The notes: generated from the letters alone by a model not told the origin. A stretch of DNA of 64,000 nucleotides from Clostridium_AD sp050717535 (GCF_050717535.1 NZ_JBOITM010000066.1:1-64000); one strand, 5' to 3'; numbered from the stretch's first letter, positions 26,401 through 35,142 are shown. Numbers and translations are program-made.

Positions 26401-26445
26401 TGCTTTTGTGTAAAATCTTTTAATTAAATCTTTTATATCCGCCAT
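23413..26445 (-). CDS. nrdJ: Adenosylcobalamin-dependent (class II) ribonucleotide reductase
   Basis: 1010 residues. Reduces ribonucleotides to deoxyribonucleotides using B12 and no oxygen. The catalytic domain has the NPCGEYAFLDDTSCN motif and the conserved VTVIAPTGTISF and GGSGTGTNFS segments. A TSCPD domain (about 805-920) and a C-terminal Cys-rich zinc ribbon (CSNCSSTRL...CQDCGTTTGCS) follow, as in the long bacterial NrdJ form. The last Cys pair probably regenerates the active-site thiols. Two NrdR-type boxes 31 bp apart lie upstream. I saw no cobalamin riboswitch in front of it. Confidence 0.95.
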   Translation of the reverse strand: MADIKDLIKRFYTKALEKDKTITVYDLFKWKKVDVFLKDHKTNKVLLEMKNLEFPEHYSQNSCDIIASKYFRKSGVPGKQGYENSMKMVAHRLVNFWCESLTDQKVIKTEEEKIILYDELVYTFLNQMFAPNSPQWFNTGLNLSYGIKGGSLDSFYYDEKEKKIVKSEDAYTRTQASACFILSIQDKLLGDHSISEQYVTETKLFKGGSGTGTNFSSIRARGEKLSSGGVSSGLMSFLKGLDRNAGAIKSGGTTRRAAKMLCLDIDHPEILEFMTWKAKEEDKVRALTKMGYDGNFEGEAYETVSGQNGNNSIRFSDEFMMKVDNLSKNPKQSITLKGRADCSVNKDISVKKLWDTFNKAAWQCADPAPQFDDTFNAWHTCPAGEDGIVNAKYNRINSTNPCGEYAFLDDTSCNLASINIYKFYDNKTKKLDIEGYVHLIGLTQLVLEASIHWGQFPTEDIARKTYLFRTTGLGISNLSSLLMVMGYAYDSENARNLASSLSGIMTGQSYYVSSLLAKELSPFDKYEINKPYMQLVIRNHARAAGALTTEYENLNYEPKEVNHDLLKKNSLGYISETLKSCFTKALNSGEKYGFRNAQVTVIAPTGTISFAMDCGATSIEPYFSHFIYKKLSGGGYMTIVNPVIKDSLNNLGYSEIETNDILDYILRKEKVNENGFEYEKLIDGKIEGAPHLKPEHLCIFDTANKCGSGKRYIPSMGHVLMMAAITPMISGSISKTVNLPKNATIEDFEEVILNSWKLGVKGIALYRDGSKASQPLNTTLSQDKEVSLEDLSYADLLKKAKEDREISNHSTREKPIGIRYGTTHPAQIDDVKVYTTVNRRSDGEISEIYITTDREGTIITGLLNSLSKSISVMLQYHVPAEDISKMLRGQKYEPYGFVQKHPYIKSVSSISDLISKIIDIELGDYTRCQVKPENYGNSNTPKNPLMPDESEISASIVEVENIPSPINITKDNIQGERLYSEVCSNCSSTRLVRNGNCKVCQDCGTTTGCS

Positions 26446-26608
26446 AAGTATACTAGCCTAAAAAAGCTAATATATTCACCTCCTATTATTTATCCAACAT
26501 TTAAAATTAAAGTTGGATTATGTAAAATGAATTCTTGCATGATTGATATTACTATGCTAGAAAGCACTCTTAGTTGTTCAACTTGATATTATGTAATAAA
26601 ACAGTATG

Positions 26609-26657
26609 TGTACTATATGTAGTAGACACAAAATTGATTATCACTATATATGGTATT
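26609..26657 (-). promoter_or_regulatory. Tandem NrdR boxes upstream of nrdJ
   Basis: Two related dyads, TACTATATGTAGTA (26611-26624) and CACTATATATGGTA (26642-26655), have centres exactly 31 bp apart. Both fit the NrdR consensus, roughly ACACTATATATAGTGT. NrdR is known to bind paired boxes spaced about three helical turns apart in front of ribonucleotide reductase genes. Their position 165-210 bases upstream of nrdJ supports repression by NrdR-ATP/dATP. Confidence 0.75.
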
Positions 26658-26721
26658 ATATATTAAAATAAATTATAAATCAATTCTTAAATTATTTTAA
26701 AGTGGATAAAAATCATTTGGT

Positions 26722-26782
26722 ATTATATAATAAAATAGTACAAAATCAAATGCAATTATATAATAAAATAGTATAAAAATCA
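26722..26782. repeat. Direct repeat, two AT-rich copies
   Basis: A 27-28-bp unit beginning ATTATATAATAAAATAGTA occurs at 26722-26748 and 26755-26782. A second, 20-bp tandem pair follows at 26817-26836 and 26837-26856 (AAATATATTTATATAATAAT with one change). Non-coding, between nrdJ and the divergent carbonic-anhydrase-like gene. Confidence 0.7.
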
Positions 26783-26931
26783 ACATGAACTATTACCCAA
26801 TGGGATGACGAATAACAAATATATTTATATAATAATAAATATATTTACATAATAATGTAGTACAATAACTATATTATTATTTTGAAGAGAAATAATGTAC
26901 TTGCTATTTTTAAAGAGGGGATGAGAAACTT

Positions 26932-27438
26932 ATGATGCATCAATTTGATGGAAAAATACCTAAAGTACACAAACATACATTTATTGCAAGCAGTGCAGAG
27001 GTTATAGGCAATGTGTCTATAGGCGAGTACAGTAACATTTGGTTTGGAGCTGTATTAAGAGGTGATATGGATTATATATCTATAGGTACTTATACAAATG
27101 TTCAAGATAATTGTACGGTACATAATGATGAAGACTTTCCTGTGTGTATTGGTGATTATGTAACTATAGGGCATAATGCTATAATACACGGCTGCAGTAT
27201 TTCAAGCTATTCTTTAATTGGCATGGGTAGCACTATACTAAACGGAGCTGAAATAGGAGAATATACTATAATAGGTGCGGGTAGTTTAGTTACTCAAGGG
27301 AAAAAAATACCTTCTGGTGTTCTTTGTATGGGAGTACCGGCAAAGGTTATTCGTGAATTAACTATAGAAGAAAAAGAAAATTTAAAGAAATCTGCTCAGC
27401 ATTATGTAGAGCTTTCAATGCAATATATTTTAAAATAA
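26932..27438 (+). CDS. Gamma-carbonic anhydrase-like left-handed beta-helix protein
   Basis: 168 residues of hexapeptide repeats ([LIV]-G-x4) of the YrdA/PaaY type. Candidate zinc-binding histidines are in NCTVHNDED and IGHNAIIHGCSI, as expected for gamma-carbonic anhydrases, though many members have no proven activity. Probably a trimeric cytoplasmic enzyme. The ribosome site AGAGGGGATGAG precedes the ATG. Monocistronic, with a terminator downstream at 27452-27500. Confidence 0.85.
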   Translation: MMHQFDGKIPKVHKHTFIASSAEVIGNVSIGEYSNIWFGAVLRGDMDYISIGTYTNVQDNCTVHNDEDFPVCIGDYVTIGHNAIIHGCSISSYSLIGMGSTILNGAEIGEYTIIGAGSLVTQGKKIPSGVLCMGVPAKVIRELTIEEKENLKKSAQHYVELSMQYILK

Positions 27439-27451
27439 GTCGGGCTAAATA

Positions 27452-27503
27452 TAGTAACTTTTCTAGTAATATTTTATTTAGTAGAAGGTTACTGCATTTT
27501 TTT
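27452..27503 (+). terminator. Intrinsic terminator
   Basis: AGTAACTTTTCTA (27452-27464) pairs with TAGTAGAAGGTTACT (27479-27493) with small bulges, followed by GCATTTTTTT. Confidence 0.7.
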
Positions 27504-27551
27504 GTAGAATAGTATATAAGGTAAGAATGGGATATAAGGGGGACGTAAATT

Positions 27552-29480
27552 TTGAAGTTTATGAGATTTAGAGGTGAAAAGAAGAAAAAAAGGTTAATTT
27601 CCTTGTTGATGTCAACTGCATTGCTTGGTAATATTTTGGGTTTTTCAGGTGTAAATGTTTATGCAACAACAAGTAAAGATGATATTACTATTATGGATGA
27701 AAAAATTTCCAATGGGATACAATACATAGAACAAAAGAGAAGTTATTATGATACGGATAAAAGTGGTGTACAGCTAAAGCAGACACTAAATATTATTAAG
27801 GCAGATTTGGACAACGGTGATGTTGGGCTTATATTCGCTAAAGCAAAAGATGTAGAGCTAGCAAAAGATACTGTATCAAAACAAATTGTACAAGAAGTAT
27901 CTAAAAATAACAGTGTAGTTGGGGGAGTCAATGGCGATTTCTTTAATATGGTAATAGGTGCAAGTGTGGGGCCTCAAATTATAGATGGTACACCAATGGT
28001 TGGATATACTTGCAAGGCAGATGAAAGTAGGTATCCAATATTTGGTACAGATAATAATGGCAAGGCATTTATAGAAAATATGAGTTTTAATGGTAAGCTT
28101 ACCAATGATTCTGGCGCAAATGTGCTTATAGATAGTGTTAATAGATATGGTGAGTTTGAAGCGAATAAGTTCAGTGTGAAAAACAGCCTAATGGTACTCA
28201 CACCAGATTATAGCTTAGATAGAAAAATAAATCAGTCAGCTTATGCACCAAGTGAGATACTTACAGTAATTAGAGCAGTAGATGGACCGGTTTTATTAGA
28301 CAAGCAGTTTACTGGAGTAGTTGAGAGTATAGGAATAGGAAGTAAAGAAGTAACTATTCCTGAGGACGGCATAGTTATTGCATCAAATGGTACAAAAGCT
28401 GCTTGGGTAAAACAAAATCTTAAAATAGGAGATACGGTGAGTCTTAACTTAGGATTTAATAAAAAAGATATTGCCAGTGCCATGGGTGGATATAATTATC
28501 TGGTTAAAAATGGAAAAGGGTTAACGGTGGAAGCCATGATAAGTGATGGTGTAGACAAATGGTTTGCAAACTCTAGAAAAGCTAGGACAGCCATTGGAAT
28601 AACTTTGGATAATAAGGTTATTGCGTTAACGGTTGGAGGAGGACAAGCTTCAGCCGCATTTAGTGATGGAGCTACTTTACCTGAAATGGGTAATTTGATG
28701 GCGGAATTAGGTGCAGTAACTGCACTTAATTTTGATGGCGGTGGTTCAACTCAGATGAATGTACGTCATTATGCAGAAAGTGAAAGTAGCATAGTGAATG
28801 TGCCAGCGGATGCCTCAGAAAGAGCTGTAACCAATGCTCTTTTATTTACTAATAAAGCACCTATAACAAACATAGCAGGTGATATTATTATAAAACAAAA
28901 TATACTAATATATAAAAATTCATCTTACAGTTTTAGTCTAAAAGGAGTTGATACTAATTTACATCCTATGAATTTTTCAGACAAAGCTGTTAATTGGTCT
29001 ATTGAAGGAGAAGTTGGACAAGTCTCTTCTAAAGGTGAGTTTAAGGCTGGTGATATAGCATCAAGTGGAGCAGTAAAAGCTTCTTTAGATGGAATTACAG
29101 GGAGTGCAAATGTTACGGTGTTAGACTCCTTAGGCTCATTTACACTAACAGATAAGAATGCAATTTTATTAAATCAAGGGGACACTCATCAATTTTCTGT
29201 AAAAGCTAGTAATGAAAAAGGTGAAAATGTTTTAATTGATAATAAATCAGTGAAATGGACAGTGACAGGTAATGATTTGCAAGTTGATGAAAATGGATTA
29301 TTAAAAGCTACAGGTAAAGAGGCAGTGGGTGAAGTAATAGCAGAAGCTGGAGGCAAAAAGGCGACTTTAATAATAGGGGATGCTAAAAATAATGATGAAA
29401 AAAGTGTAGGTATAGTTAATTTAGTAAGGAAGAATGCTGAGGCTCTTAAATTAAAGAGAGTATTAAATATGCTACGATAA
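27552..29480 (+). CDS. Secreted NAGPA protein with C-terminal Big2-like domains
   Basis: 642 residues. A signal peptide (KKKRLISLLMSTALLGNILG...VNVYA) is followed by a NAGPA/phosphodiester glycosidase domain (about 90-440) with GGVNGDFFNM, ARTAIGITLD and LNFDGGGSTQMN motifs. Two bacterial Ig-like (Big2) repeats of about 80 residues complete the protein and may attach it to the wall. It probably trims or binds phosphodiester-linked sugars outside the cell. The start is taken as TTG 27552, because AAGGGGGAC is correctly spaced for it but too far from the ATG three codons later. It is the third NAGPA protein in the window. Confidence 0.87.
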   Translation: MKFMRFRGEKKKKRLISLLMSTALLGNILGFSGVNVYATTSKDDITIMDEKISNGIQYIEQKRSYYDTDKSGVQLKQTLNIIKADLDNGDVGLIFAKAKDVELAKDTVSKQIVQEVSKNNSVVGGVNGDFFNMVIGASVGPQIIDGTPMVGYTCKADESRYPIFGTDNNGKAFIENMSFNGKLTNDSGANVLIDSVNRYGEFEANKFSVKNSLMVLTPDYSLDRKINQSAYAPSEILTVIRAVDGPVLLDKQFTGVVESIGIGSKEVTIPEDGIVIASNGTKAAWVKQNLKIGDTVSLNLGFNKKDIASAMGGYNYLVKNGKGLTVEAMISDGVDKWFANSRKARTAIGITLDNKVIALTVGGGQASAAFSDGATLPEMGNLMAELGAVTALNFDGGGSTQMNVRHYAESESSIVNVPADASERAVTNALLFTNKAPITNIAGDIIIKQNILIYKNSSYSFSLKGVDTNLHPMNFSDKAVNWSIEGEVGQVSSKGEFKAGDIASSGAVKASLDGITGSANVTVLDSLGSFTLTDKNAILLNQGDTHQFSVKASNEKGENVLIDNKSVKWTVTGNDLQVDENGLLKATGKEAVGEVIAEAGGKKATLIIGDAKNNDEKSVGIVNLVRKNAEALKLKRVLNMLR

Positions 29481-29528
29481 ATGGTTATGATTTTATGGAA
29501 ATCTAGATAAGTTGGATAAGTTGAGTTG

Positions 29529-29578
29529 GGGACGGTTAACAACTATTTATATAAATAGTTGTTAACCGTCCCTTTATT
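29529..29578 (+). terminator. Perfect terminator palindrome with the GGGGACGGTTAACAAC repeat
   Basis: GGGACGGTTAACAACTATTT pairs with its exact complement around the centre ATAT, ending at CCGTCCC (29572), then TTTATTTT. The left arm is the same short repeat found unpaired at 61394 and 63587. Confidence 0.8.
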
Positions 29579-29658
29579 TTAAAAAATAGCTTTTATTTTC
29601 ATGAGTTTTTAACTACAATAGAAGATAGAGAGTTTCTGTTTTTTAAGGAGTGAGAAAA

Positions 29659-30156
29659 ATGATAAAATTAAATGGAATAGAAAAGATGACAAATGAGCAG
29701 AAATATAAGTATATGCTTATTGTTTTAGAAGGACAGCTCAGCTCAGAAAAAAATGGTTTAGCAAATTTGTCAAATGCTGCAGCAATTATTAAAGCGGTTA
29801 TGGATAGATTAAATTGGGCAGGATTTTACATACTGCGTGGCAATACATTGGTTCTGGGAACGTTTCAAGGAATGCCTGCTTGTAACAGAATAGAAATAGG
29901 TAAAGGCGTTTGTGGAACAGCAGTTGTTAAAAAAGAGATCCAGCGTATAGAAAATGTAAATGAATTTTCAGGACACATTGCCTGCGATTCTGCAACAAAT
30001 TCAGAACTTGTTATACCTATAATAAGTGGCGATATAGTTTATGGAGTTTTGGATTTAGATAGCCCAGAGATAGGAAGGTTTACAGAACTTGAAGAAAAAT
30101 ATCTAGTTAAATTTGTTGCTAAACTTAACCAATATATTGATTGGTCAAAAATATAA
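29659..30156 (+). CDS. msrC: GAF-domain free methionine-(R)-sulfoxide reductase
   Basis: 165 residues, a single GAF domain of the fRMsr type, which reduces free methionine-R-sulfoxide with thioredoxin. The catalytic Cys positions are visible in GKGVCGTAVV and GHIACDSATNSELVIP, together with the LNWAGFYIL signature. The ATG at 29659 is chosen, since TAAGGAG is eight bases before it; a GTG three codons upstream overlaps that site. It may be co-transcribed with the S1-domain gene 22 bases downstream. Confidence 0.88.
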   Translation: MIKLNGIEKMTNEQKYKYMLIVLEGQLSSEKNGLANLSNAAAIIKAVMDRLNWAGFYILRGNTLVLGTFQGMPACNRIEIGKGVCGTAVVKKEIQRIENVNEFSGHIACDSATNSELVIPIISGDIVYGVLDLDSPEIGRFTELEEKYLVKFVAKLNQYIDWSKI

Positions 30157-30178
30157 ATAAAAGGTAGGAGATTTTAAA

Positions 30179-31018
30179 ATGATAAACATAGGAGATTTAA
30201 ATAATTTAAAAGTAGTAAGGCGCGCAGAATTTGGGTATTATTTAGGTGCGGGAACAGACAATACAAGTGATGACATACTACTTCCAATGAAAAGTACAGT
30301 AGGTAGAGCACTTGCTATTGGTGAGGAAGTTGAAGCTTTTATATACAGAGATTCAAGTGATAGGTTAATTTCAACTTTAAAAAAACCACTTGCAAAGGTG
30401 GGCGACTTAGCTTATCTTAAGGTAATTGACATGACTACAATAGGAAGTTTTGTAGAAATTGGTTTAGAAAGAGATGTATTAGTTCCTTTTAAGGAGGAAA
30501 ATTACGCGTTAGAAACAGGCAGAAAATATCTTTTTTATATATATTTAGATAAGACGGGAAGAATTGCAGCCACTACTTTTGTTGATAAATACTTATATGA
30601 TACAGATTCATTTGAGATTGATGATGAAGTAGAAGGTACAGTATATGGAATACAGACTAATGGTACTGTAATGGTAGCTGTTGATGATATTTATAGAGGG
30701 GTTATTCTAAGAAATGAGAACTATATGAATTTAACACCTGGAGATAAATTAAAAGCTAGAGTACAAAAATATTATGAAGATGGTAAAATGGATTTAACAG
30801 TAAGAAAACCTAGATTAGAAGAAAGAGATGTAATTGAAGAGCAAATATTAGAATATTTGAGAAGCTCTAACGGGTCTATGATATATAATGATAAAAGTTC
30901 ACCAGATGAGATAAAGCAAGTATTTAAAACTAGTAAAAATGCTTTTAAAAGAGCATTGGGTGGTCTTATGAAAAGTGATCTAATATTTCAAGATGAAGAA
31001 GGCACTAAGTTAAAATAA
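30179..31018 (+). CDS. S1 RNA-binding protein, CvfB/YitL family
   Basis: 279 residues: tandem S1-like OB-fold domains (about 1-65, 70-140 and 145-215), then a C-terminal winged helix (about 225-279; KTSKNAFKRALGGLMKSDLI). This is the layout of CvfB (YitL), an RNA-binding protein that affects virulence factor expression in staphylococci. No enzyme motif. The ribosome site GTAGGAG precedes the ATG. Confidence 0.85.
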   Translation: MINIGDLNNLKVVRRAEFGYYLGAGTDNTSDDILLPMKSTVGRALAIGEEVEAFIYRDSSDRLISTLKKPLAKVGDLAYLKVIDMTTIGSFVEIGLERDVLVPFKEENYALETGRKYLFYIYLDKTGRIAATTFVDKYLYDTDSFEIDDEVEGTVYGIQTNGTVMVAVDDIYRGVILRNENYMNLTPGDKLKARVQKYYEDGKMDLTVRKPRLEERDVIEEQILEYLRSSNGSMIYNDKSSPDEIKQVFKTSKNAFKRALGGLMKSDLIFQDEEGTKLK

Positions 31019-31040
31019 TTTCTTATCTTTAATATTTATC

Positions 31041-31086
31041 AAAAAAGTAGGAGTCTGATGAGTAATCATCAGACTCCTACTTTTTT
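31041..31086. terminator. Strong bidirectional terminator
   Basis: A 15-bp perfect stem GTAGGAGTCTGATGA / TCATCAGACTCCTAC with a GTAA loop lies between A6 and T6. It serves both the S1-domain gene and the convergent ATPase gene. Confidence 0.92.
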
Positions 31087-31088
31087 AC

Positions 31089-33752
31089 TTATACTATGGA
31101 AGAACCTCGTTTGAATATTTTTACAATCTCATTAAAGAGTAATGGCATAAGAGATAGAATAGTTACAAAACCCCAGTCCATTAAACTTAATGAATGAACG
31201 CTAAAAGCATTTGCGAGTACTGGTATTGTAATTATAAAATCTTGTAGCAGTATACCAAAAACTATAGCTCCAATTAAATATTTGTTTGAAAATAAACCTA
31301 TTTGGAATATGGATTTCTTACCATTCCTCATATTTAGTGAATGTACAAGTTGAGAGACACTAAGTACTACAAAAGCCATAGTTTGTGCATGTTTTAGTGC
31401 ATCTTCTGAAAGATTCTCAGGGAATAATGGGAATAAATGAGTTTCTCCACTATAATATTTTGAACCTATTATAAATGCTATTAAGGTTAATACACCAATT
31501 AGCAAGCCATTAAGAAGTAAATTAAAGCCTTCACCCTTAAACAAACTATCTTTTGGATTCCTTGGTTTATATTTCATTACATCAGGATCACCAGGATCTA
31601 CACCTAAAGCTAGTGCTGGTAGCGTATCTGTGATTAAGTTAACCCACAATATATGGATAGGTCTAAGTGGTGTAGCCCAGCCTAGTAGTATGGCAAGAAA
31701 CAGAGCTATAATCTCTCCAATATTACAAGATAGAAGAAATATTATAGTTTTCTTTATATTTGTGAAGATATTTCTTCCCTCTTTAATAGCAGAAACGATA
31801 GTTGAAAAGTTATCATCTACAAGGATCATGTCAGCAGCACCTTTAGCTACATCAGTACCAGTTATACCCATAGCAACTCCTATGTCTGCCATTTTAAGAG
31901 AAGGGGCGTCGTTTACTCCATCACCAGTCATTGATACAATGTTTCCTTTGGCTTTAAGAGCACGTACAATCTTCACCTTATGTTCTGGTGATACTCTTGC
32001 GAATACTCTTAGATTATCAATTTTACTATCTAGTTCAACATCAGACATTTTATCAAGCTCTGAGCCAGATATAACCTGAGAAGAATCACTGGCAATATTA
32101 AGTTCTTTGGCTATAGCAAAAGCTGTGTTTTGATGGTCGCCAGTTATCATTACAGTTTTTATTCCAGAATTTCTACATAGAGTAATAGAGTCCTTAACCT
32201 CGAGTCTTGGAGGATCTATCATACCTACCAGTCCAATAAGTATTAAATCACTTTCTAGTGAATCAATATCCACATGAGAGGTAGGAAGAACTTTATAAGC
32301 TGAACCTAGGACTCTTAGTGCATCGTCAGACATACTATTTGCAGAAGCTAATATTTCTTTTTTAAAGTTGGGTGTCATTTCTACTATAGTACCTTTAACA
32401 TAGACCTTAGTACAAAGATTCAATAGATTATCGATAGCCCCTTTTGTCATTACATAATATTCACTATTATATTTATTTACAGTAGTCATTAATTTTCTAT
32501 CTGAATCAAAAGGAATTTCATTGACTCTTTTATGGCTTTTTTCTAAGTCTTCTTTGAATAGTGAATAGTTTATTCCTGCTACTAATAGTGCTATTTCTGT
32601 AGGATCACCAGTTTTTGAGTTTTCAGAGTAAGTAGCATCATTACATAGAATAAGATTTTCTAGTAATAGTTTATGCTCATCATGATTAATGTTTAGACTA
32701 TCTATATTTCCTGTTCGTCCGTCTGCATAGAATTTTGTTACAGTCATCTTATTTTGAGTTAAGGTTCCTGTCTTGTCTGAACATATAATATTTACTGAAC
32801 CTAAAGTTTCAACAGCGGGTAATTTACGTACAATAGCATTCTTTTTTATCATCTTTTGAACGCCCATGGCAAGAACTATAGTTACTATAGCAGGAAGACC
32901 CTCAGGTATGGCTGCAACAGCTAAACTTATAGAAACCAGTAGCATTTCAAAAACTTCTCTCTTTTGAAGAACGCCTACTACAAACATAAGAGCACATATT
33001 AATAGGGCACCTATTCCAAGATACTTACCAAGCTCTGCTAGTTTCTTTTGTAGGGGAGTCTCATCGTCTACTTTTTCATCTAGCATTTTAGCAATTTCAC
33101 CTATTTGAGTATTCATTCCAGTAGACACAGCTACACCTACACCTCTACCATAGGTTGCCATGGTAGACATGAATAGCATGTTTTTTTGATCACCTAGTGG
33201 AACATCATCACTTGTTAAGACTAGTGAGGCATCTTTATCCACCGGTACTGATTCTCCAGTAAGTGTGGATTCTTCAATTTTTAAATTTGAAGCTTCAAGT
33301 AGTCTTAAATCACAGGGTACATATCTTCCAGCGTCAATAATAATAATATCGCCAGGTACAACTTCTTCTGATGGAATTTCACTTAACTGTCCATCTCTTT
33401 TAACTATAGCCTTAGGTGTAGATAATTTTTTTAATGCATCAAGAGCTTTTTCTGCTTTAGATTCTTGAATAATTCCCACTGTTGCATTAATTATAATTAC
33501 AATAGCGATTATAATTGCGTCACTTGTCTCACCAAGGAGGGCTGAAATCACAGCAGCTGCCAGTAAAATATAAATTAAAATATCATTTAATTGCGCAAAA
33601 AACATAGCTATTAATGTTTTAGGTTTTTTAGCTACTAACTTATTTAGTCCAAATTTTTCTGTTTTTAGCTTTGCTTGATCCTTAGAAAGACCTGTTATTG
33701 GGTTAGATTCTAATTCTTTTAAAACTTCGTCAATGGGTTTGTTGAAAAACAT
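31089..33752 (-). CDS. P-type Ca2+-transporting ATPase
   Basis: 887 residues of a P2A-type cation pump. It has an N-terminal cation-ATPase domain, the actuator motif LTGES, the phosphorylation motif CSDKTGTLTQNKMT, the hinge motif MTGDGVNDAPSLK and ten predicted membrane helices. The CAAIPEG-type helix 4 (AVAAIPEGLPAI) is typical of calcium pumps and less so of Na+/K+ pumps. It exports calcium from the cytoplasm. The ATG at 33752 is preceded by GAGGTG. Monocistronic. No manganese-type riboswitch is visible upstream. Confidence 0.9.
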   Translation of the reverse strand: MFFNKPIDEVLKELESNPITGLSKDQAKLKTEKFGLNKLVAKKPKTLIAMFFAQLNDILIYILLAAAVISALLGETSDAIIIAIVIIINATVGIIQESKAEKALDALKKLSTPKAIVKRDGQLSEIPSEEVVPGDIIIIDAGRYVPCDLRLLEASNLKIEESTLTGESVPVDKDASLVLTSDDVPLGDQKNMLFMSTMATYGRGVGVAVSTGMNTQIGEIAKMLDEKVDDETPLQKKLAELGKYLGIGALLICALMFVVGVLQKREVFEMLLVSISLAVAAIPEGLPAIVTIVLAMGVQKMIKKNAIVRKLPAVETLGSVNIICSDKTGTLTQNKMTVTKFYADGRTGNIDSLNINHDEHKLLLENLILCNDATYSENSKTGDPTEIALLVAGINYSLFKEDLEKSHKRVNEIPFDSDRKLMTTVNKYNSEYYVMTKGAIDNLLNLCTKVYVKGTIVEMTPNFKKEILASANSMSDDALRVLGSAYKVLPTSHVDIDSLESDLILIGLVGMIDPPRLEVKDSITLCRNSGIKTVMITGDHQNTAFAIAKELNIASDSSQVISGSELDKMSDVELDSKIDNLRVFARVSPEHKVKIVRALKAKGNIVSMTGDGVNDAPSLKMADIGVAMGITGTDVAKGAADMILVDDNFSTIVSAIKEGRNIFTNIKKTIIFLLSCNIGEIIALFLAILLGWATPLRPIHILWVNLITDTLPALALGVDPGDPDVMKYKPRNPKDSLFKGEGFNLLLNGLLIGVLTLIAFIIGSKYYSGETHLFPLFPENLSEDALKHAQTMAFVVLSVSQLVHSLNMRNGKKSIFQIGLFSNKYLIGAIVFGILLQDFIITIPVLANAFSVHSLSLMDWGFVTILSLMPLLFNEIVKIFKRGSSIV

Positions 33753-33880
33753 GAATATCACCTCGCCACTTAGTATTTGTCATTATAGATAGATTTATTA
33801 AAAATATATTTATTATATGATAACATGAAATATGAAATAATAAGTTCATTTGGTTATAAATAGAAAAAGTTTTACAATAT

Positions 33881-34417
33881 TTACATAGGTAATAAACCAT
33901 AAAATATAATCCCGAGTACCCCAGAAATTATTATTACTAAAATTGGATGAAGTTTATCAGTAAGTAATAGTCCGAGGATTATAATCCCAATTACTACACT
34001 TTTAATGTCTTTATAAGATACTTTTCCCATGGATAAGAACACAGAAATTATAAGACCAATTAGGGCAGGCCTCATACCTGTTAGTGCAGCCTTCATTATA
34101 TAGGATTCTTTAAATTTAACAATGTAGTGATTAGCTATAGAAACTAAGAGAAAAGAAAAGGAAACAACACCTAGGGTTGCAGCAATACTACCTAATATAC
34201 CATAAACTTTGAAACCCACAAAAGTAGCTGAATTTATGGCTATAGGTCCTGGAGTCATTTGTGATATACCAATAATATCAATGAATTCTTTATAGGTAAT
34301 CCAAGTATTGTTATTTACAATTTCTCTTTGAATAAGTGGTAGCATAGCATACCCTCCACCAAAGCTAAAGGCACCTATTTTCAAGAAAGATAAGAAAATT
34401 TTAATTAACATAGACAT
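33881..34417 (-). CDS. Chromate transporter half-protein (ChrA domain), second subunit
   Basis: 178 residues with the ChrA-family N-terminal signature FLKIGAFSFGGGYAMLPLI and the ISQMTPGPIAINSATFVG motif, and about five membrane helices. Short ChrA proteins work as pairs of half-size subunits. This one starts one base after the stop of its partner and shares the same motifs, so the two probably form a heterodimer. In anaerobes the natural substrate is uncertain; chromate or sulfate export is the family assignment. Confidence 0.87.
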   Translation of the reverse strand: MSMLIKIFLSFLKIGAFSFGGGYAMLPLIQREIVNNNTWITYKEFIDIIGISQMTPGPIAINSATFVGFKVYGILGSIAATLGVVSFSFLLVSIANHYIVKFKESYIMKAALTGMRPALIGLIISVFLSMGKVSYKDIKSVVIGIIILGLLLTDKLHPILVIIISGVLGIIFYGLLPM

Positions 34418-34954
34418 TTATTTCACCTTCTTTCCGAGAAATATAACTCCATATAATCCTGATAAAAGTATAACTATAACTGGATGTATATTAAAAAATA
34501 AGATACTTGCAAGGGAAATTAAAATTATAATAAGGTTTGCATAGCTTTTCTTTAGTGATTTTGATAAGCTTACAACGGCTATGAGTATAAGCACTGGTAC
34601 TGCAGCAGAAATACCTTTAAAAACTAAATTTACATAATAATATTCTCTGAATTTCATAAAAAAGACTGCAATACATAATATTATGAAAAATGAAGGTAAA
34701 ACTACTCCGAGTAGTCCAATGATAGCACCAAGTAGTCCACTAATTCTATAGCCAATAAAGATGCCACTATTAACAGCTAAGGCACCAGGAAAAGTTTGGG
34801 AAATAACAATTATATCTAAGAAATCTTCTTTAGAAAGCCACTTTTTTTTAGTGACAACCTCATTCTCAATGAGTGGTATCATGGCATAGCCGCCACCAAA
34901 TGTAAAAGCTCCTATTTTAAAGAAAGTCCAGAACATGATTAGTAATTTTTTCAT
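34418..34954 (-). CDS. Chromate transporter half-protein (ChrA domain), first subunit
   Basis: 178 residues with FFKIGAFTFGGGYAMIPLI and ISQTFPGALAVNSGIFIG motifs and about five membrane helices. It differs from its partner in the PG motif (FPGALAVN against TPGPIAIN), a usual difference between the two halves. The start at 34954 follows GGGGTGAAC. Transcribed first, with the second subunit immediately after. Upstream DNA holds tandem repeats and no evident regulator gene. Confidence 0.87.
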   Translation of the reverse strand: MKKLLIMFWTFFKIGAFTFGGGYAMIPLIENEVVTKKKWLSKEDFLDIIVISQTFPGALAVNSGIFIGYRISGLLGAIIGLLGVVLPSFFIILCIAVFFMKFREYYYVNLVFKGISAAVPVLILIAVVSLSKSLKKSYANLIIILISLASILFFNIHPVIVILLSGLYGVIFLGKKVK

Positions 34955-35142
34955 ATGTTCACCCCTCAAATTTTAATTTTTAGAATATGGATAGAAATAA
35001 AATATTTTAGCAAAAAAAGAAGCAAAAACCTATATTTATAATTTATCTTTATAATCTATAATATTTACCATATTATTATACTAATATAAAAAAAATTTGG
35101 CAAATTTATAAGCATATTGCGATAAACTTTAATTAGGATTAT

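Noticed and set aside
26446..26610. Cobalamin riboswitch before the B12-dependent reductase
   Set aside because: No B12-box-like conserved block or long leader structure was found; NrdR boxes explain control.
30000..31020. Virulence function implied by the CvfB name
   Set aside because: The family name comes from staphylococci; nothing here supports a virulence role.
33753..33880. Manganese (yybP-ykoY) riboswitch before the P-type ATPase
   Set aside because: The leader is short and AT-rich with none of the conserved loop motifs.
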